Below are positions 47,628 to 60,832 of a stretch of DNA of 64,000 bases, in pieces (the stretch's first letter is position 1; each line of letters begins with the position of its first letter). Source of the DNA: Myxococcales bacterium. Lineage in GTDB: Bacteria > Myxococcota_A > Polyangia > Haliangiales > Haliangiaceae. The position numbers and the translations under genes were made by a program. The stretch covers positions 1 through 64,000 of the forward strand of contig JADJGV010000006.1 of NCBI GenBank assembly GCA_016707895.1. The letters are read 5' to 3'. The notes under the pieces were generated by a model. That model worked only from the letters and a program-made list of their open reading frames with translations. It had not been told where the DNA came from and did not search any database.

Positions 47628-48247
47628 CGTCCCTCAGCTCCGCCCGCGCCTGGACGCGCCTCACCCGCGCCGCGCTGCGCGTGCTGGTCGTGGCCCTGGC
47701 CGCGCTGGCCGCCTGCACCGGCAGCGACGACGGCCGCCCCGCCGCCCCGCCGCCGGGCCGCGTGACCCAGGTCACCCAGCCCGAGGACGGCATCGATCAG
47801 CACCTGATGATCGCGCTGTCGCAGGCGAAGAATTTTCACCACAAGGCCAAGGTCTACATGAGCGATGGCAAGCCCGACCTGGCGATCGCGGCCGTGCGCG
47901 GGGTGCTGGCGGTGACGTTCCCGGCCGGCGCCCCCGAGGCCGAGGACGTGCGCGCCGACGCCCGCGCGCTGCTCGCCAAGCTGCTCCTGGCCCAGGGCCA
48001 GGCCGACGCGGCGATGAGCGAGATCGACGCGGGCCTGGCCGCCGCGACCCGCGACTCGTTCTTCGTCGCCAACCTGTACACCGTGCGCGGCGAGATCCTC
48101 GAGGCCCAGGCCGCCAAGCTCGACGGCGCCGCCGCGCCCGACGACGTCACCCGCGCCCGCGAGCTCAAGCGCCAGGCGATCGTCGCGTACGACAAGTCGA
48201 TCGCGATCAACGAGGCCCTGCAGCGACAGCTGATGGGGCGCCCATGA
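47624..48247 (+). CDS. TPR-like lipoprotein
   Basis: The 207-residue lipoprotein has lipobox Leu-Ala-Ala-Cys (residues about 28-31), a Pro linker and a helical domain whose spacing resembles tetratricopeptide repeats (PDLAIAAVRGVLAVTFP, DARALLAKLLLAQGQADAAM, YDKSIAINEALQRQL). TPR lipoproteins usually act as docking proteins. ATG 47624 overlaps the upstream stop (ATGA) after a TGGAGG Shine-Dalgarno, and the stop overlaps the next gene by ATGA too. Confidence 0.7.
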   Translation: MTSLSSARAWTRLTRAALRVLVVALAALAACTGSDDGRPAAPPPGRVTQVTQPEDGIDQHLMIALSQAKNFHHKAKVYMSDGKPDLAIAAVRGVLAVTFPAGAPEAEDVRADARALLAKLLLAQGQADAAMSEIDAGLAAATRDSFFVANLYTVRGEILEAQAAKLDGAAAPDDVTRARELKRQAIVAYDKSIAINEALQRQLMGRP

Positions 48248-48690
48248 TGCGCACCGCGATCGCGCTCGTGATCGGCGCCGGCATCGGCGCCGTCGTCGCG
48301 TGTGGCGGGCGGGCGCAGCCGTCGCCGGCGTGGACCGAGCTGCAGGGCAAGCGCAACGAGATCACCGCGCTGGCCACCCAGATCCGGCAGTGGCGCCACG
48401 AGGCCGGCCTCGAGGTCGAGCCCGACGACGCGACCGTGCTGGCGATGGCGCGCACCACCGCGGCCTCGGCGGCGCGGGCCTGCGTGCTGCCCGGCCCGCC
48501 GCAGCACCGCTGCGCCGACGTGTGCGAGCTGGGCAGCGCGATCTGCGAGAACGCCGAGGACATCTGCGCGATCGCGGCCGAGCTCGGCGACGACGCCTGG
48601 GCCAAGGACAAGTGCGACAGCGCCAAGGCGTCGTGCCGCGAGGCGCAGGAGCGGTGCTGCCAATGCAACAAGGACGAGGTGCTGCCGTGA
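48244..48690 (+). CDS. Cys-rich lipoprotein A of a tandem pair
   Basis: The 148-residue lipoprotein has lipobox Val-Val-Ala-Cys (17-20) and a helical first half. A conserved Cys domain follows: CADVCELGSAICENAEDIC, then CDSAKASC and CCQC. The same domain occurs in the next gene, with matching Cys spacing. The stop overlaps the next start (GTGA). A helical bundle with disulfides or bound metal is likely; no function is known. Confidence 0.65.
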   Translation: MMRTAIALVIGAGIGAVVACGGRAQPSPAWTELQGKRNEITALATQIRQWRHEAGLEVEPDDATVLAMARTTAASAARACVLPGPPQHRCADVCELGSAICENAEDICAIAAELGDDAWAKDKCDSAKASCREAQERCCQCNKDEVLP

Positions 48691-49121
48691 CCCGCGCGCT
48701 GCCGGCGCTGGGCGCCGCGCTGGCGATCAGCGCCGTGGTCGCGTGCGCGGCCGGCCGGCCGATGCCGCAGACCAGCCCGGCGGGGCCGCCGCTGCCGCCG
48801 CTGGCCGCGGTGCACGACGAGATCACGGCGCTCGACGCGCAGCTCACCGCCGATCGCGATCGCCTGGGGCTCGCCGCGCCGACCGCGGACGATCTCGGCG
48901 CGGCCAGCGCGATGACGACCGCCACGAACACCTGCACGGCCGACGGCAGCCAGGCGTGCGCCGACGTCTGCACGCTGGCCACGTCGATCTGCGCCAACGC
49001 CACCAAGATCTGCGACCTCGCCGCGGAGCTGCCCGGCGACGCCTGGGCCGTCGAGCGCTGCGATGGCGGCAAGGCCACCTGCGCCACGGCCAGCGCCCGC
49101 TGCTGCGACTGCGCCGGCTGA
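48687..49121 (+). CDS. Cys-rich lipoprotein B, paralogue of A
   Basis: The 144-residue lipoprotein starts with GTG 48687 and has lipobox Val-Val-Ala-Cys (17-20). Its C-terminal domain mirrors the upstream gene: CADVCTLATSICANATKIC, AAELPGDAWAVERC, then CATASARCCDC. The two have about half their residues in common in that domain, so they are a tandem duplication. The pair plus the upstream TPR lipoprotein may form a surface complex; this is inference. Confidence 0.65.
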   Translation: MTRALPALGAALAISAVVACAAGRPMPQTSPAGPPLPPLAAVHDEITALDAQLTADRDRLGLAAPTADDLGAASAMTTATNTCTADGSQACADVCTLATSICANATKICDLAAELPGDAWAVERCDGGKATCATASARCCDCAG

Positions 49122-49178
49122 TGTGACCGGGGCCGCGTCGGCTGGCGCTGGCCGGCCGGTCGCGAGTAACGTCGGCGC

Positions 49179-50531
49179 GTGCTCCGTCGGCCGATCGGCG
49201 CCTGCGCGCTCGGGGTGACCGTGACCGCGCTCGGCGCGATCGCGCCGGCCCGCGCCGGCGTCGAGGTCGGCACGCTGTCGCCGCGGGCGATCGGCCACGC
49301 CGGCGCCGCGGTCGCGTCCGACGACGGCGGCGCGGCGGTGTTCACGTGCCCGGCGGCGATCGCGCGGCGCGACACCCGCCGCGCCCAGCTGGCCGGCCTG
49401 GCGATCGACGACGAGGCCGCGCTGATCACGCCTGACCACCCGCGGGTGAAGGACGGCGGCGGCGCCACGCTGGCGCCGGCGGTCAGCGCCGCTGGCCACC
49501 TCGGCCCGGTGGTGCTGGCGGTCGCCTACGCCACCACCGAGGCGTTCCACCGCGATCTGCCGGTAGCTGGCCTCGAGCTGCCCGCCGCCGACGTGGCCGC
49601 CCGCTTCCCGCACCGCTACGCCGGCAGCGTCGCCAGCGTCCAGCGTCAGACCGTCGGCGCCGCCGCGGCGATCCGGCCGACCGAGTGGCTGGCGCTCGGC
49701 GTCGCGGTGACGCTGGCCCAGGTCGATCTCGAGGAGCGGCGCCGGCTGTGGGCCGGGTTCGCCGGCCGCGATCCGCTGGCCCAGCCGACCCGCGACGTCG
49801 ACGTCGATCTCACCGCCGGCGACGGCCTGGTCCCGGGCGGCGCGCTGGGCGCGCTGATCGCCCCCCTCGACGCGCCGCTCGAGGTCGCGGTCGGCGCCAG
49901 CTGGAGCGACGACGTCCGCGCCGACGGCGACGCCGCCGTGCGCGCGGTCGCGGGCGCGGCCCAGGTCGCCGCGGTCGCGCCGGCCACCGCGATCCGCCTG
50001 GGCTCGGCGCTCACCGCCAACCTCGGCGTGCGCTGGCTCGGCGAGCGCTACGCCATCGAGGGGGCCGCGACCTGGACCGCCTACCCGACCGGCGCCGACG
50101 CCTGGGCCATCACCGGCGTCGAGCTGGTCGACGAGAGCGGCGCGCGCGCCCGCCTCACGCGGCTGCCGTCGCGGCTGCCGCGCCGGGGCCACGGCGCGCT
50201 GGCCGCCGCCGTCGACGTCGAGGTCATCCCCGGCTTCGCCTGGCTGGCGCTCGGCTACCGCTGGACCACCGCGGCGTCGGCGCTGCCGGCGCTGTCGACC
50301 GTCGGCGCCGACCTCGGCGGCCACACGCTGGCCGCCGGCCTCGAGCTGTCCGCCGGCGACGCCACCATCACGATCGGCGTCGCCCACCAGCTCTCGCGCC
50401 AGGCCACCGCGCGCGGCCCCGGCCTGGCGCTGGACAACCCGTTCCCGGGCGGCGTCGCCCCCGCCAACCTCGGCGCCCACGCCACCGCGCTCGATCTGGT
50501 CGGCATCGGCCTCGAGCTGAGCGCGCCGTAG
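49179..50531 (+). CDS. FadL/TodX-like outer-membrane protein
   Basis: The 450-residue protein has a signal peptide (ending ...APARA) and an N-terminal stretch AGVEVGTLSPRAIGHAGAAVASDDGGAAVFTCPAAIARRD, which matches the FadL family's N-terminal plug 'NPA' region (a conserved 'N-P-A' is replaced here by C-P-A). The rest is a long series of alternating strands suited to a 14-strand barrel. FadL-type proteins pass hydrophobic compounds across the outer membrane. GTG 49179 is the start. The substrate is unknown. Confidence 0.7.
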   Translation: MLRRPIGACALGVTVTALGAIAPARAGVEVGTLSPRAIGHAGAAVASDDGGAAVFTCPAAIARRDTRRAQLAGLAIDDEAALITPDHPRVKDGGGATLAPAVSAAGHLGPVVLAVAYATTEAFHRDLPVAGLELPAADVAARFPHRYAGSVASVQRQTVGAAAAIRPTEWLALGVAVTLAQVDLEERRRLWAGFAGRDPLAQPTRDVDVDLTAGDGLVPGGALGALIAPLDAPLEVAVGASWSDDVRADGDAAVRAVAGAAQVAAVAPATAIRLGSALTANLGVRWLGERYAIEGAATWTAYPTGADAWAITGVELVDESGARARLTRLPSRLPRRGHGALAAAVDVEVIPGFAWLALGYRWTTAASALPALSTVGADLGGHTLAAGLELSAGDATITIGVAHQLSRQATARGPGLALDNPFPGGVAPANLGAHATALDLVGIGLELSAP

Positions 50532-50557
50532 GCGGCGGTGGCGCGCGCCCGGGCCGA

Positions 50558-50586
50558 TTGCCTCGGGCGGCGGTCTGGCATATAGG
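50558..50586 (+). promoter_or_regulatory. Sigma-70-like promoter upstream of the LVIVD lipoprotein gene
   Basis: TTGCCT (50558-50563) and TATAGG (50581-50586) are separated by exactly 17 bases, 41 bases before the ATG at 50627. Both boxes match consensus at four of six positions. It is in the 95-bp gap after the FadL-like gene. Confidence 0.6.
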
Positions 50587-50626
50587 GCACCGCCCCGCGC
50601 TCCCGCGACGCTCCCCGGACAAGCCC

Positions 50627-51880
50627 ATGCGCACCCTCCTCCGCTCGCTCCTCCCCACCGCGCTGGCGCTCGCCGCCTGCGGCGCCGACACCGCCGCCCC
50701 GGTCGACGCGCCGCCGGCGGACGCCTTCCAGCCGACCGGCGCCCTCACCAAGATCGGCCACGCGCCGCTGGCGGCTGACACCCAGTGGCTGGGCATGGCG
50801 ATCGCCGGCGATCACGCGTACGTCGGCCACCGCTGGCAGGACAGCCCGGTGCAGATCATCGATCTCCACGATCCCGCCGCGCCGATGAAGGTCGGCACGA
50901 TGGCCCCCGATCTGGAGATCGTCGAGCTGCACGCGGTCGCCGACCTCGCGCGGCTGTACGTGCTGGCCACCGGCGGCCTGGTGATCGCCTACGATCTCGC
51001 CGATCCGGTGCACCCGGTGGAGCTGGGGCGGGTGACGATCAGCACCGTCTTGCCCCACGAGATGTACCTGTGGCGCGATCCAGCCGCCCCCGCGCGCATC
51101 CTCGGGCTCATCACCAGCGTGGCGAACGGCGCGGTGGGCCTCCGCGTGGTCGACCTCAGCGACCCGCGCGCGATGACCGAGCGCTGGGCCGGGTTCGAAC
51201 AGGGCATCCACGGCGTCTCGGTGGCGGCCGACGGCACGCGCGGCTTCGTCTCGACGCTGTACAGCGGCATGGGCGTGTTCGACGCCACGACCATCACCGG
51301 CCCCGGGCCGATCGCGCCGACCATCCAGACCTCCGGCAGCGGCTTCGTGAACAGCTGCCGCCGACAGCACCAGACCTGCATCACCCACTCCGCGGTGGAG
51401 GTCCCCGGCCGGCCGCTGGCCGTCGTGACCTACGAGAACGAGGGCGTCCCCGAGGGCTGGATGGAGCTGGTCGACGTGACGACGCCGGCGACCCCGCAGG
51501 TCGTCGGGGCCTGGCGACACCCGGCCTCCGGCCAGCCCTTCTCGCCCGACATCGGCATGTTCGGCTACGGCCCGCACAACCCCACCACCACCGCGCACCT
51601 CGCGGTGGTCAGCTGGTATCGCGCCGGGCTGATGGTCTTCGACATCAGCGATCCGACCCACCCAACGCCGGTCGCCACCTTCGAGCCCACCAAGCGGGCC
51701 ACCGATGGGTTCGGCCTGTGGGGCCAGGTCGCCTTCGTCAGCTACCCGATCATCAAGGACGGCCTGATCTACGTCCTCGACGGCCGCAACGGCCTCTACG
51801 TGCTGCGCTACACCGGCCCGTACCACGAGGAGCTCGACGGCGTGCGCTTCCTCGAGGGCAACTCCAACCGGCGCGACTGA
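50627..51880 (+). CDS. LVIVD-repeat beta-propeller lipoprotein
   Basis: The 417-residue lipoprotein has lipobox Leu-Ala-Ala-Cys (15-18) and an Asp/Ala/Pro linker. Repeats of the LVIVD type follow: VQIIDLHDPAAPMKVG, GLVIAYDLADPVHPVEL, GLRVVDLSDPRAMTE, LMVFDISDPTHPTPVATF and LYVLRYTG. These normally build a beta propeller on the cell surface. The ligand is unknown. A sigma-70-like promoter precedes it, so it is probably transcribed separately. Confidence 0.8.
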   Translation: MRTLLRSLLPTALALAACGADTAAPVDAPPADAFQPTGALTKIGHAPLAADTQWLGMAIAGDHAYVGHRWQDSPVQIIDLHDPAAPMKVGTMAPDLEIVELHAVADLARLYVLATGGLVIAYDLADPVHPVELGRVTISTVLPHEMYLWRDPAAPARILGLITSVANGAVGLRVVDLSDPRAMTERWAGFEQGIHGVSVAADGTRGFVSTLYSGMGVFDATTITGPGPIAPTIQTSGSGFVNSCRRQHQTCITHSAVEVPGRPLAVVTYENEGVPEGWMELVDVTTPATPQVVGAWRHPASGQPFSPDIGMFGYGPHNPTTTAHLAVVSWYRAGLMVFDISDPTHPTPVATFEPTKRATDGFGLWGQVAFVSYPIIKDGLIYVLDGRNGLYVLRYTGPYHEELDGVRFLEGNSNRRD

Positions 51881-51922
51881 TCGGGCCGCCGCCGCGAGCG
51901 GCCCACCACCGCGCTCGCCGCG

Positions 51923-52150
51923 CTACGCGTCCGGCGCCGCGTCGACCGGGGCGTCGACGGCGGCGGGCGCGTCGACCGCGACCGCGTCGATGCCGGCGTC
52001 GGTCGCCGGCGCGTCGATCGGCAGCGGCGCGTCGATCACCGCGGCGTCCGGCGTCGGCGCGTCGATCACCGGCGGGATGCGCTCGTCGTCACCGCCGCAG
52101 GCGGCCAGGGCGAGCACGGACGACAGGGCAACCGAGGCGAGCGAGCGCAT
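51923..52150 (-). CDS. Short lipoprotein with IDAP/DAP repeats
   Basis: The 75-residue lipoprotein has lipobox Leu-Ala-Ala-Cys (15-18). Its mature part is almost only repeats of Asp-Ala-Pro and Ile-Asp-Ala, with a C-terminal Ala/Asp run. The same linker style occurs in many lipoproteins of this window. There is no folded domain, so it could be a spacer-only surface peptide, or the remnant of a longer gene that lost its domain. Confidence 0.55.
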   Translation of the reverse strand: MRSLASVALSSVLALAACGGDDERIPPVIDAPTPDAAVIDAPLPIDAPATDAGIDAVAVDAPAAVDAPVDAAPDA

Positions 52151-52183
52151 GCCCTCCTGGGTATCACCAAGCCCGGGCGCGGT

Positions 52184-52645
52184 CTACTTGCGCGCGGCGG
52201 GCTTGGCGGCGGGCTTGGCGGCGGCCGGCTTGCCCTTGGCCGACGGCGCGTCGCCGCCGATCGCGTCGTCGATCTCGAAGAACGCGCCGAGGAAGCCGCC
52301 CACCGACGCCGCGAACACCGGCTGCCAGTGCTGGAACATGCGCGGCTTGTCGTCCAGGAAGCTCAGCGTCAGCTCGAAGCCGCCCCACGCCTTGTGCACC
52401 AGCGCGTACAGGCCGCAGCCGACGCCGAAGCCAAACAGCGCCTTGAGCACCGACACCCAGGTGGTGCCGTCCTTGTCGGTGATCAGCGCCCACAGTGGCC
52501 GCCCCGCGATCAGCCCGACCAGCGCCCCGGCCACGCCGTAGACCACCCACAGGAGGCCGCCGTCCATCCCGGCGGCGAACGCGCCATACCCGATCGCGCC
52601 ACCGACCAACGCGCCCTTCAACAGTCCGAGGATGAGCTTCAGCAC
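52184..52645 (-). CDS. Small membrane protein of unknown function
   Basis: The 153-residue protein has about four hydrophobic stretches (LKGALVGGAIGYGAFAAG, LLWVVYGVAGALVGLIAG, ALFGFGVGCGLYALV and FAASVGGFLGAFF) and a Lys/Ala/Pro-rich C-terminal tail with repeated PAAKPAA. The conserved-looking motif GRPLWALITDKDGTTWVSVL lies between helices 2 and 3. I recognise no family. It is downstream of the M23 peptidase gene on the same strand and separated from it by a strong hairpin. Confidence 0.7.
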   Translation of the reverse strand: MLKLILGLLKGALVGGAIGYGAFAAGMDGGLLWVVYGVAGALVGLIAGRPLWALITDKDGTTWVSVLKALFGFGVGCGLYALVHKAWGGFELTLSFLDDKPRMFQHWQPVFAASVGGFLGAFFEIDDAIGGDAPSAKGKPAAAKPAAKPAARK

Positions 52646-52713
52646 CTACCCACAGGATGCGCGCAAACCCCCCACGCGGCAACCTGTTCCAGTGGGCTCG
52701 TCGCCGAGCCCCC

Positions 52714-52740
52714 CTCGATCCCGGCAAAGCCGGGATCGAG
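52714..52740. terminator. Perfect 12-bp stem-loop downstream of the M23 peptidase gene
   Basis: CTCGATCCCGGC (52714-52725) and its reverse complement (52729-52740) form a perfect 12-bp stem with a 3-base loop. It is 51 bases past the M23 stop on the minus strand. There is no T run, so it is a weak Rho-independent terminator or an RNA-stability hairpin. Confidence 0.5.
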
Positions 52741-52791
52741 CCTCCCCCCGCGACGCGAGACTCCCGGCACGAGACGCGATCGTCCGAATCG

Positions 52792-54180
52792 CTACGGTGC
52801 GACGGCGACGGGGGTGGCGACCGCCGTCGGGATCTTCGCCAGCTGGTCGGCGACCTTGGCGATCTGCTCCCTGAACGCGCCCAGCTGGGCCTTGGGCACG
52901 CCGGCGGCGCGCGCCGGCTTGAGCTTCATGAAGTCGACCCAGCTGCCGTTCTGCTTGACCGCGAAGTGCAGGTGGGGGCCGGTCGACAGGCCGGTGTTGC
53001 CCGACTGGGCGATCACGGTCTTGGCCGCCACCCGGCTGCCGACCTTGAGGCCGGCGGTGAACTTCGACAGGTGCATGTAGATCGACACCAGCCCGTTGTC
53101 GTGGCGGATGGTGATCATGTTGCCGGCGCCCTTGTTGGGGCCGATCTGCGAGATCACGCCGTCGGCGGCGGCCCACACCGGCGTCCCCACGGGGCAGGCG
53201 AAGTCGGTGCCGAAGTGGCCCTTGACCGTGTGCAGCACCGGGTGCATCCGGCGCGGGTTGAAGTTCGAGCTGACCCGCGCGAACTTGAGCGGGCTCTTGA
53301 GCATGCTCTTCTCGACCGACTGGCCCTGCTCGTCGAAGTAGCGGCCGGGTTTGTCGGAGGGCTGCCAGTAGAACGCGTGGAAGGTGCCGGCGTTGCCGCT
53401 GTACTCGGCGGCGACGATCCGGCGGTAGCGCAAGAACTCCTGGTCCTTGTACTCCTTCTCGACGATGACCTTGAACGTGTCACCCTGGCGGGTGTCGTTG
53501 TAGAAGTCGATGTCGTAGGCGAAGACGTCGACGAAGAAGCTGACCAGCGCGCCGTCCTCGCCGGCGGCCTTGACCGCGCCGTACAGCGAGCTGTCGATGC
53601 GGCCGCCCACCTCCTGCAGCTCGATCCGGGTGGCGGCCTGGTCCTTGACCCCGCCGAGCACCCCGGCGGCGTCGCGGGCCACGCGCACGGTGACGGTCTT
53701 GCTCACCACCAGCTCGAACGACTGCACCACGCCGTGCTCGTCGATCTTGATCGTGTAGGCCTGGCCGACCCGCAGGCCGCGCAGGTCGAACACCGGGCCG
53801 ACCGCGCGGATCAGCTCGTCGGCGGCCGCGGCGGCGAGGTCCGCGCCCTTCTCGCCGCGCAGGATCTTGCCCAGGCTCTCGCCCTTGGCGACGACGCCCT
53901 CGATCGTGCGCGGGCCGGTGACCACGGGGGCGGCCACCGGCAGCGGCGGCGGCTTGGGGCCGCTGTCGATCGGCGCCGAGCCGATGTTCTGGGCCTTGGC
54001 CCGGACGTCGCCGATGCTGGTGCCGTCGCGCCAGACGAAGACGTACAGGTTGACCAGCACCAGCACGCCGAGCATGAAGAACAGCCGGATCGTGCCGCGG
54101 GCAGCCGGCGGCCGGGCACCGACCTCGACGAGGGCGGCGCGTGCCGTTTTCTTGCGCGGAGACGATCGCCTGTCGACCAT
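52792..54180 (-). CDS. Membrane-anchored M23 (LytM) peptidase
   Basis: The 462-residue protein has one N-terminal transmembrane helix (about residues 30-48: IRLFFMLGVLVLVNLYVFVW), a linker, and a LysM-like or opacity-type middle region (VAKGESLGKILRG). The C-terminal M23 domain has the zinc-site motifs GHFGTDF (His and Asp) and HLHF. M23 enzymes cut peptidoglycan cross-links. The zinc-binding residues are all present, so it is probably active. Starts at ATG 54180, divergent from the topoisomerase genes with a 139-bp gap. Confidence 0.9.
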   Translation of the reverse strand: MVDRRSSPRKKTARAALVEVGARPPAARGTIRLFFMLGVLVLVNLYVFVWRDGTSIGDVRAKAQNIGSAPIDSGPKPPPLPVAAPVVTGPRTIEGVVAKGESLGKILRGEKGADLAAAAADELIRAVGPVFDLRGLRVGQAYTIKIDEHGVVQSFELVVSKTVTVRVARDAAGVLGGVKDQAATRIELQEVGGRIDSSLYGAVKAAGEDGALVSFFVDVFAYDIDFYNDTRQGDTFKVIVEKEYKDQEFLRYRRIVAAEYSGNAGTFHAFYWQPSDKPGRYFDEQGQSVEKSMLKSPLKFARVSSNFNPRRMHPVLHTVKGHFGTDFACPVGTPVWAAADGVISQIGPNKGAGNMITIRHDNGLVSIYMHLSKFTAGLKVGSRVAAKTVIAQSGNTGLSTGPHLHFAVKQNGSWVDFMKLKPARAAGVPKAQLGAFREQIAKVADQLAKIPTAVATPVAVAP

Positions 54181-54319
54181 GCGGCAGTTCCGTGAACGTC
54201 CCTACTACCACAGCGCCCGTCCGTCCACCAGAAAGCGGCGACACCTCCCGTCGACGCCGGCCCCGGCGGCCCGACGGCATCACCCCCCTGTGGTACGCCC
54301 AGCCCCGGCAGGAGGCCCC

Positions 54320-56827
<2,508 letters not shown>

Positions 56828-56829
56828 CC

Positions 56830-58794
<1,965 letters not shown>

Positions 58795-58816
58795 CCGAGC
58801 GCCAGCGAGGCGACGC
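58795..58816 (+). repeat. Dispersed post-stop repeat, copy 2
   Basis: After the parE TAG stop the sequence reads CCGAGCGCCAGCGAGGCGAC and continues GC, matching the copy after the Hsp70-like gene (35821) with one mismatch. The next gene is convergent, only 5 bp further on. Confidence 0.6.
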
Positions 58817-58821
58817 TGGCT

Positions 58822-60198
58822 TCACGCGCGTGCGCGCAGCAGCTCGGCGAGCCGGTAGGCCAGCGCGACCAGCGTGAGGCCGCTGTTGGCGATGCCGGCG
58901 GCGCGCAGGATCGAGCCGTCGCACACGTAGGTGCCGGGCAGCTGCGTGGCCGCGAAGAAGTCGAGGCTGGTGTCGCCGGGGCGCGCGACGAACTGATCCG
59001 CGGTGCCCGAGTGGTGAGCGGCGTTGCGGAAGTCCCACTTGCCGACCGGCAGGACGCGGCGCTCGAGGATGTCGTCGGCGTACTCGGCGAAGAACGCGTC
59101 GACCGAGCGCTGGTAGGAGCCGAGCTCGGCCGGCGTCACCTCCCAGTTCAGCGACGGCCGCTTGCCGCGGGCCAGGCGCACGCCGCGGCTCGGCAGCGGC
59201 GTCTGCTCGCCGAGGATGAGCACCGAGTAGTAGTCGCCGCGGAAGCCGGCGCGGGTCTTGAACAGGACGGCCTCGCGGACCGCCTCGAGGTTACCCAGGA
59301 GCCGGAGGATCTTGCGCGGCGAGAACGGATCGTTGCGCAGGTCCGACAGGATGTAGCGCGCCGGGCCGGTGATCGAGCCCAGGCGCATGTCGATGGCCGG
59401 GCGCAGGTAGACGACGGTCTTGAGATCGTCGTTGGTGTAGATGATGCCGGCGCGCACCTCGGCCGAGCGGGTCGCCGTGCACGACACCGTCTTGAGCTTG
59501 CTGTCGGGGCGCAGCTTCACCTTGGCCACGTAGGCCATCGGGTGGTCGTGGTAGCCGCCGACCATGGCGTCGTCCTGGCCGAGCGAGCGCGCCAGCACGA
59601 TCGGCGTGCCGATGCCGCCGGCGCACACCAGCACGTGGTCGGCGACGACCCGCTGCACGCCGCCCTTGCCGCGGACCTCGAGCGTGGACGGGGCGCCGGC
59701 GACGCCGGCGACGATGCGATCGACGTGGCCGTAGACCACCGCGATGGGCGCGCCCGGGTAGCGCGCGTTGGCGAGCTGCCAGGCGTTGTGCCGGGCCTGC
59801 GGCAGCACCATGTGCGCGACCGTGGACGCGCCGCGCTCGACCGTCGCGCGGTTGGACGCCCACGCGCGATTGCACTCGGCCAGCTCGCTCGGCGACAGGA
59901 AGAACGACCACGCCTGCTGGTAGTACGGCGCGAAGCCGCGCGGCTCGATCCCGGCCTTGCCGAGGTCGTGATCGTCGAGCTCGATCAGCGCGTTGTGCCA
60001 GTAGTTGGTCGTCCCGCCCAGGCCCTCGGCGCGGTTGATCGACGTGTTGAGCTCGCCGGTCGCGCAGTCGACGTCGTCGAACAGCGGCTTCTTCTTGGCC
60101 CCCTGCTCGATGACGGTCACCGCGAACTGGTCGCGCAACAGCGCGGCGAGCAGCGAGCCGCACAGCCCAGCTCCGACGATCGCGACGCGCTTCTTCAT
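58822..60198 (-). CDS. GMC-like FAD-dependent oxidoreductase
   Basis: The 458-residue protein begins with the dinucleotide-binding motif VAIVGAGLCGSLLAALL (GxGxxG). A GMC-type oxidase/dehydrogenase body follows: EGLGGTTNYWHNALIE, VLVCAGGIGTPIVLARSL, and the C-terminal active-site-like region HHSGTADQFVARPGD with TYVCDGSILRAAGIANSGLT. GMC enzymes oxidise alcohols or sugars. The substrate is unknown. Starts at ATG 60198; no signal peptide. Confidence 0.85.
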   Translation of the reverse strand: MKKRVAIVGAGLCGSLLAALLRDQFAVTVIEQGAKKKPLFDDVDCATGELNTSINRAEGLGGTTNYWHNALIELDDHDLGKAGIEPRGFAPYYQQAWSFFLSPSELAECNRAWASNRATVERGASTVAHMVLPQARHNAWQLANARYPGAPIAVVYGHVDRIVAGVAGAPSTLEVRGKGGVQRVVADHVLVCAGGIGTPIVLARSLGQDDAMVGGYHDHPMAYVAKVKLRPDSKLKTVSCTATRSAEVRAGIIYTNDDLKTVVYLRPAIDMRLGSITGPARYILSDLRNDPFSPRKILRLLGNLEAVREAVLFKTRAGFRGDYYSVLILGEQTPLPSRGVRLARGKRPSLNWEVTPAELGSYQRSVDAFFAEYADDILERRVLPVGKWDFRNAAHHSGTADQFVARPGDTSLDFFAATQLPGTYVCDGSILRAAGIANSGLTLVALAYRLAELLRARA

Positions 60199-60310
60199 GA
60201 CCCGTGGCGCTCCATCATGGGCCGGCGAATGTGGCACGCGCGCGCGGGCGCGCCAACCGGAGGGCCTGGGAATGGGGCGTCGCGCGTGATCGGCCGCCCC
60301 TGACGGGACC

Positions 60311-60523
60311 TCACCCGAGCCGGTCGGCCCAGTAGCCTGGTCGCCGGGCGCCGTGGGCGACCGCGACGACGATGAGGCGATCGACGGCCATCGCGGCGGT
60401 GATCGCATCGTGGGTCGCGATCAGGAACCGCGCCCCGAGGCCTGGCGCCTTGCGCTCGTAGTAGTCGCGGTGAAGCTCGAGCTCCTCGGCCGCTTCGACC
60501 AGGAACCCGAAGCCCGCGCTCAT
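60311..60523 (-). CDS. RelE/ParE-type toxin with a likely internal deletion
   Basis: The 70-residue protein starts like a ParE/RelE toxin (VEAAEELELHRDYYERKAPGLGARFLIATHDAITAAM) and ends like one (VVAVAHGARRPGYW). The middle strand region of about 25 residues found in full-length toxins (usually about 95 residues) is missing: AAMAVDRLIVVAVAHG joins directly. The fold is therefore probably disrupted and the toxin may be inactive. Its start overlaps the antitoxin stop by ATGA. Confidence 0.7.
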   Translation of the reverse strand: MSAGFGFLVEAAEELELHRDYYERKAPGLGARFLIATHDAITAAMAVDRLIVVAVAHGARRPGYWADRLG

Positions 60524-60753
60524 CGCGTCGGAGGGTTCGCCGCGAGTCGCGCGAAGACCTCCTCCCCGTCCACCACCGTCGCCGTCCCGCCGTCGAGGCG
60601 CGCGACCCGCCGCTCGATCTCACGCGCCCACTCGCGCTCCAGCTCGACGTCACCTGCGACCTCGAGGCTCGCGGTGAGCTCGTCGACCAGCTCGGCGCGC
60701 TCGCGCGCCGGGAGCGCGAGCGCAGTCTGGAGGAGCGTCGATGGGGCACTCAT
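60520..60753 (-). CDS. Type II antitoxin (TIGR02574-type addiction module component)
   Basis: The 77-residue protein has the helical antitoxin pattern LLQTALALPARERAELVDEL, then WAREIERRVARLDGG and VVDGEEVFARLAANP. It matches the 'addiction module component' type that pairs with RelE/ParE toxins. It normally binds and neutralises the toxin and represses its own operon. ATG 60753 is 79 bp from the divergent STAND gene start. Confidence 0.8.
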   Translation of the reverse strand: MSAPSTLLQTALALPARERAELVDELTASLEVAGDVELEREWAREIERRVARLDGGTATVVDGEEVFARLAANPPTR

Positions 60754-60832
60754 GATGAAACGCTAGCGCTCGCGGATGTTCGTGTCGAGGCGCACCTGCG
60801 CGGCCGTCGCGCGGGCGTGATATCACCGCGAC

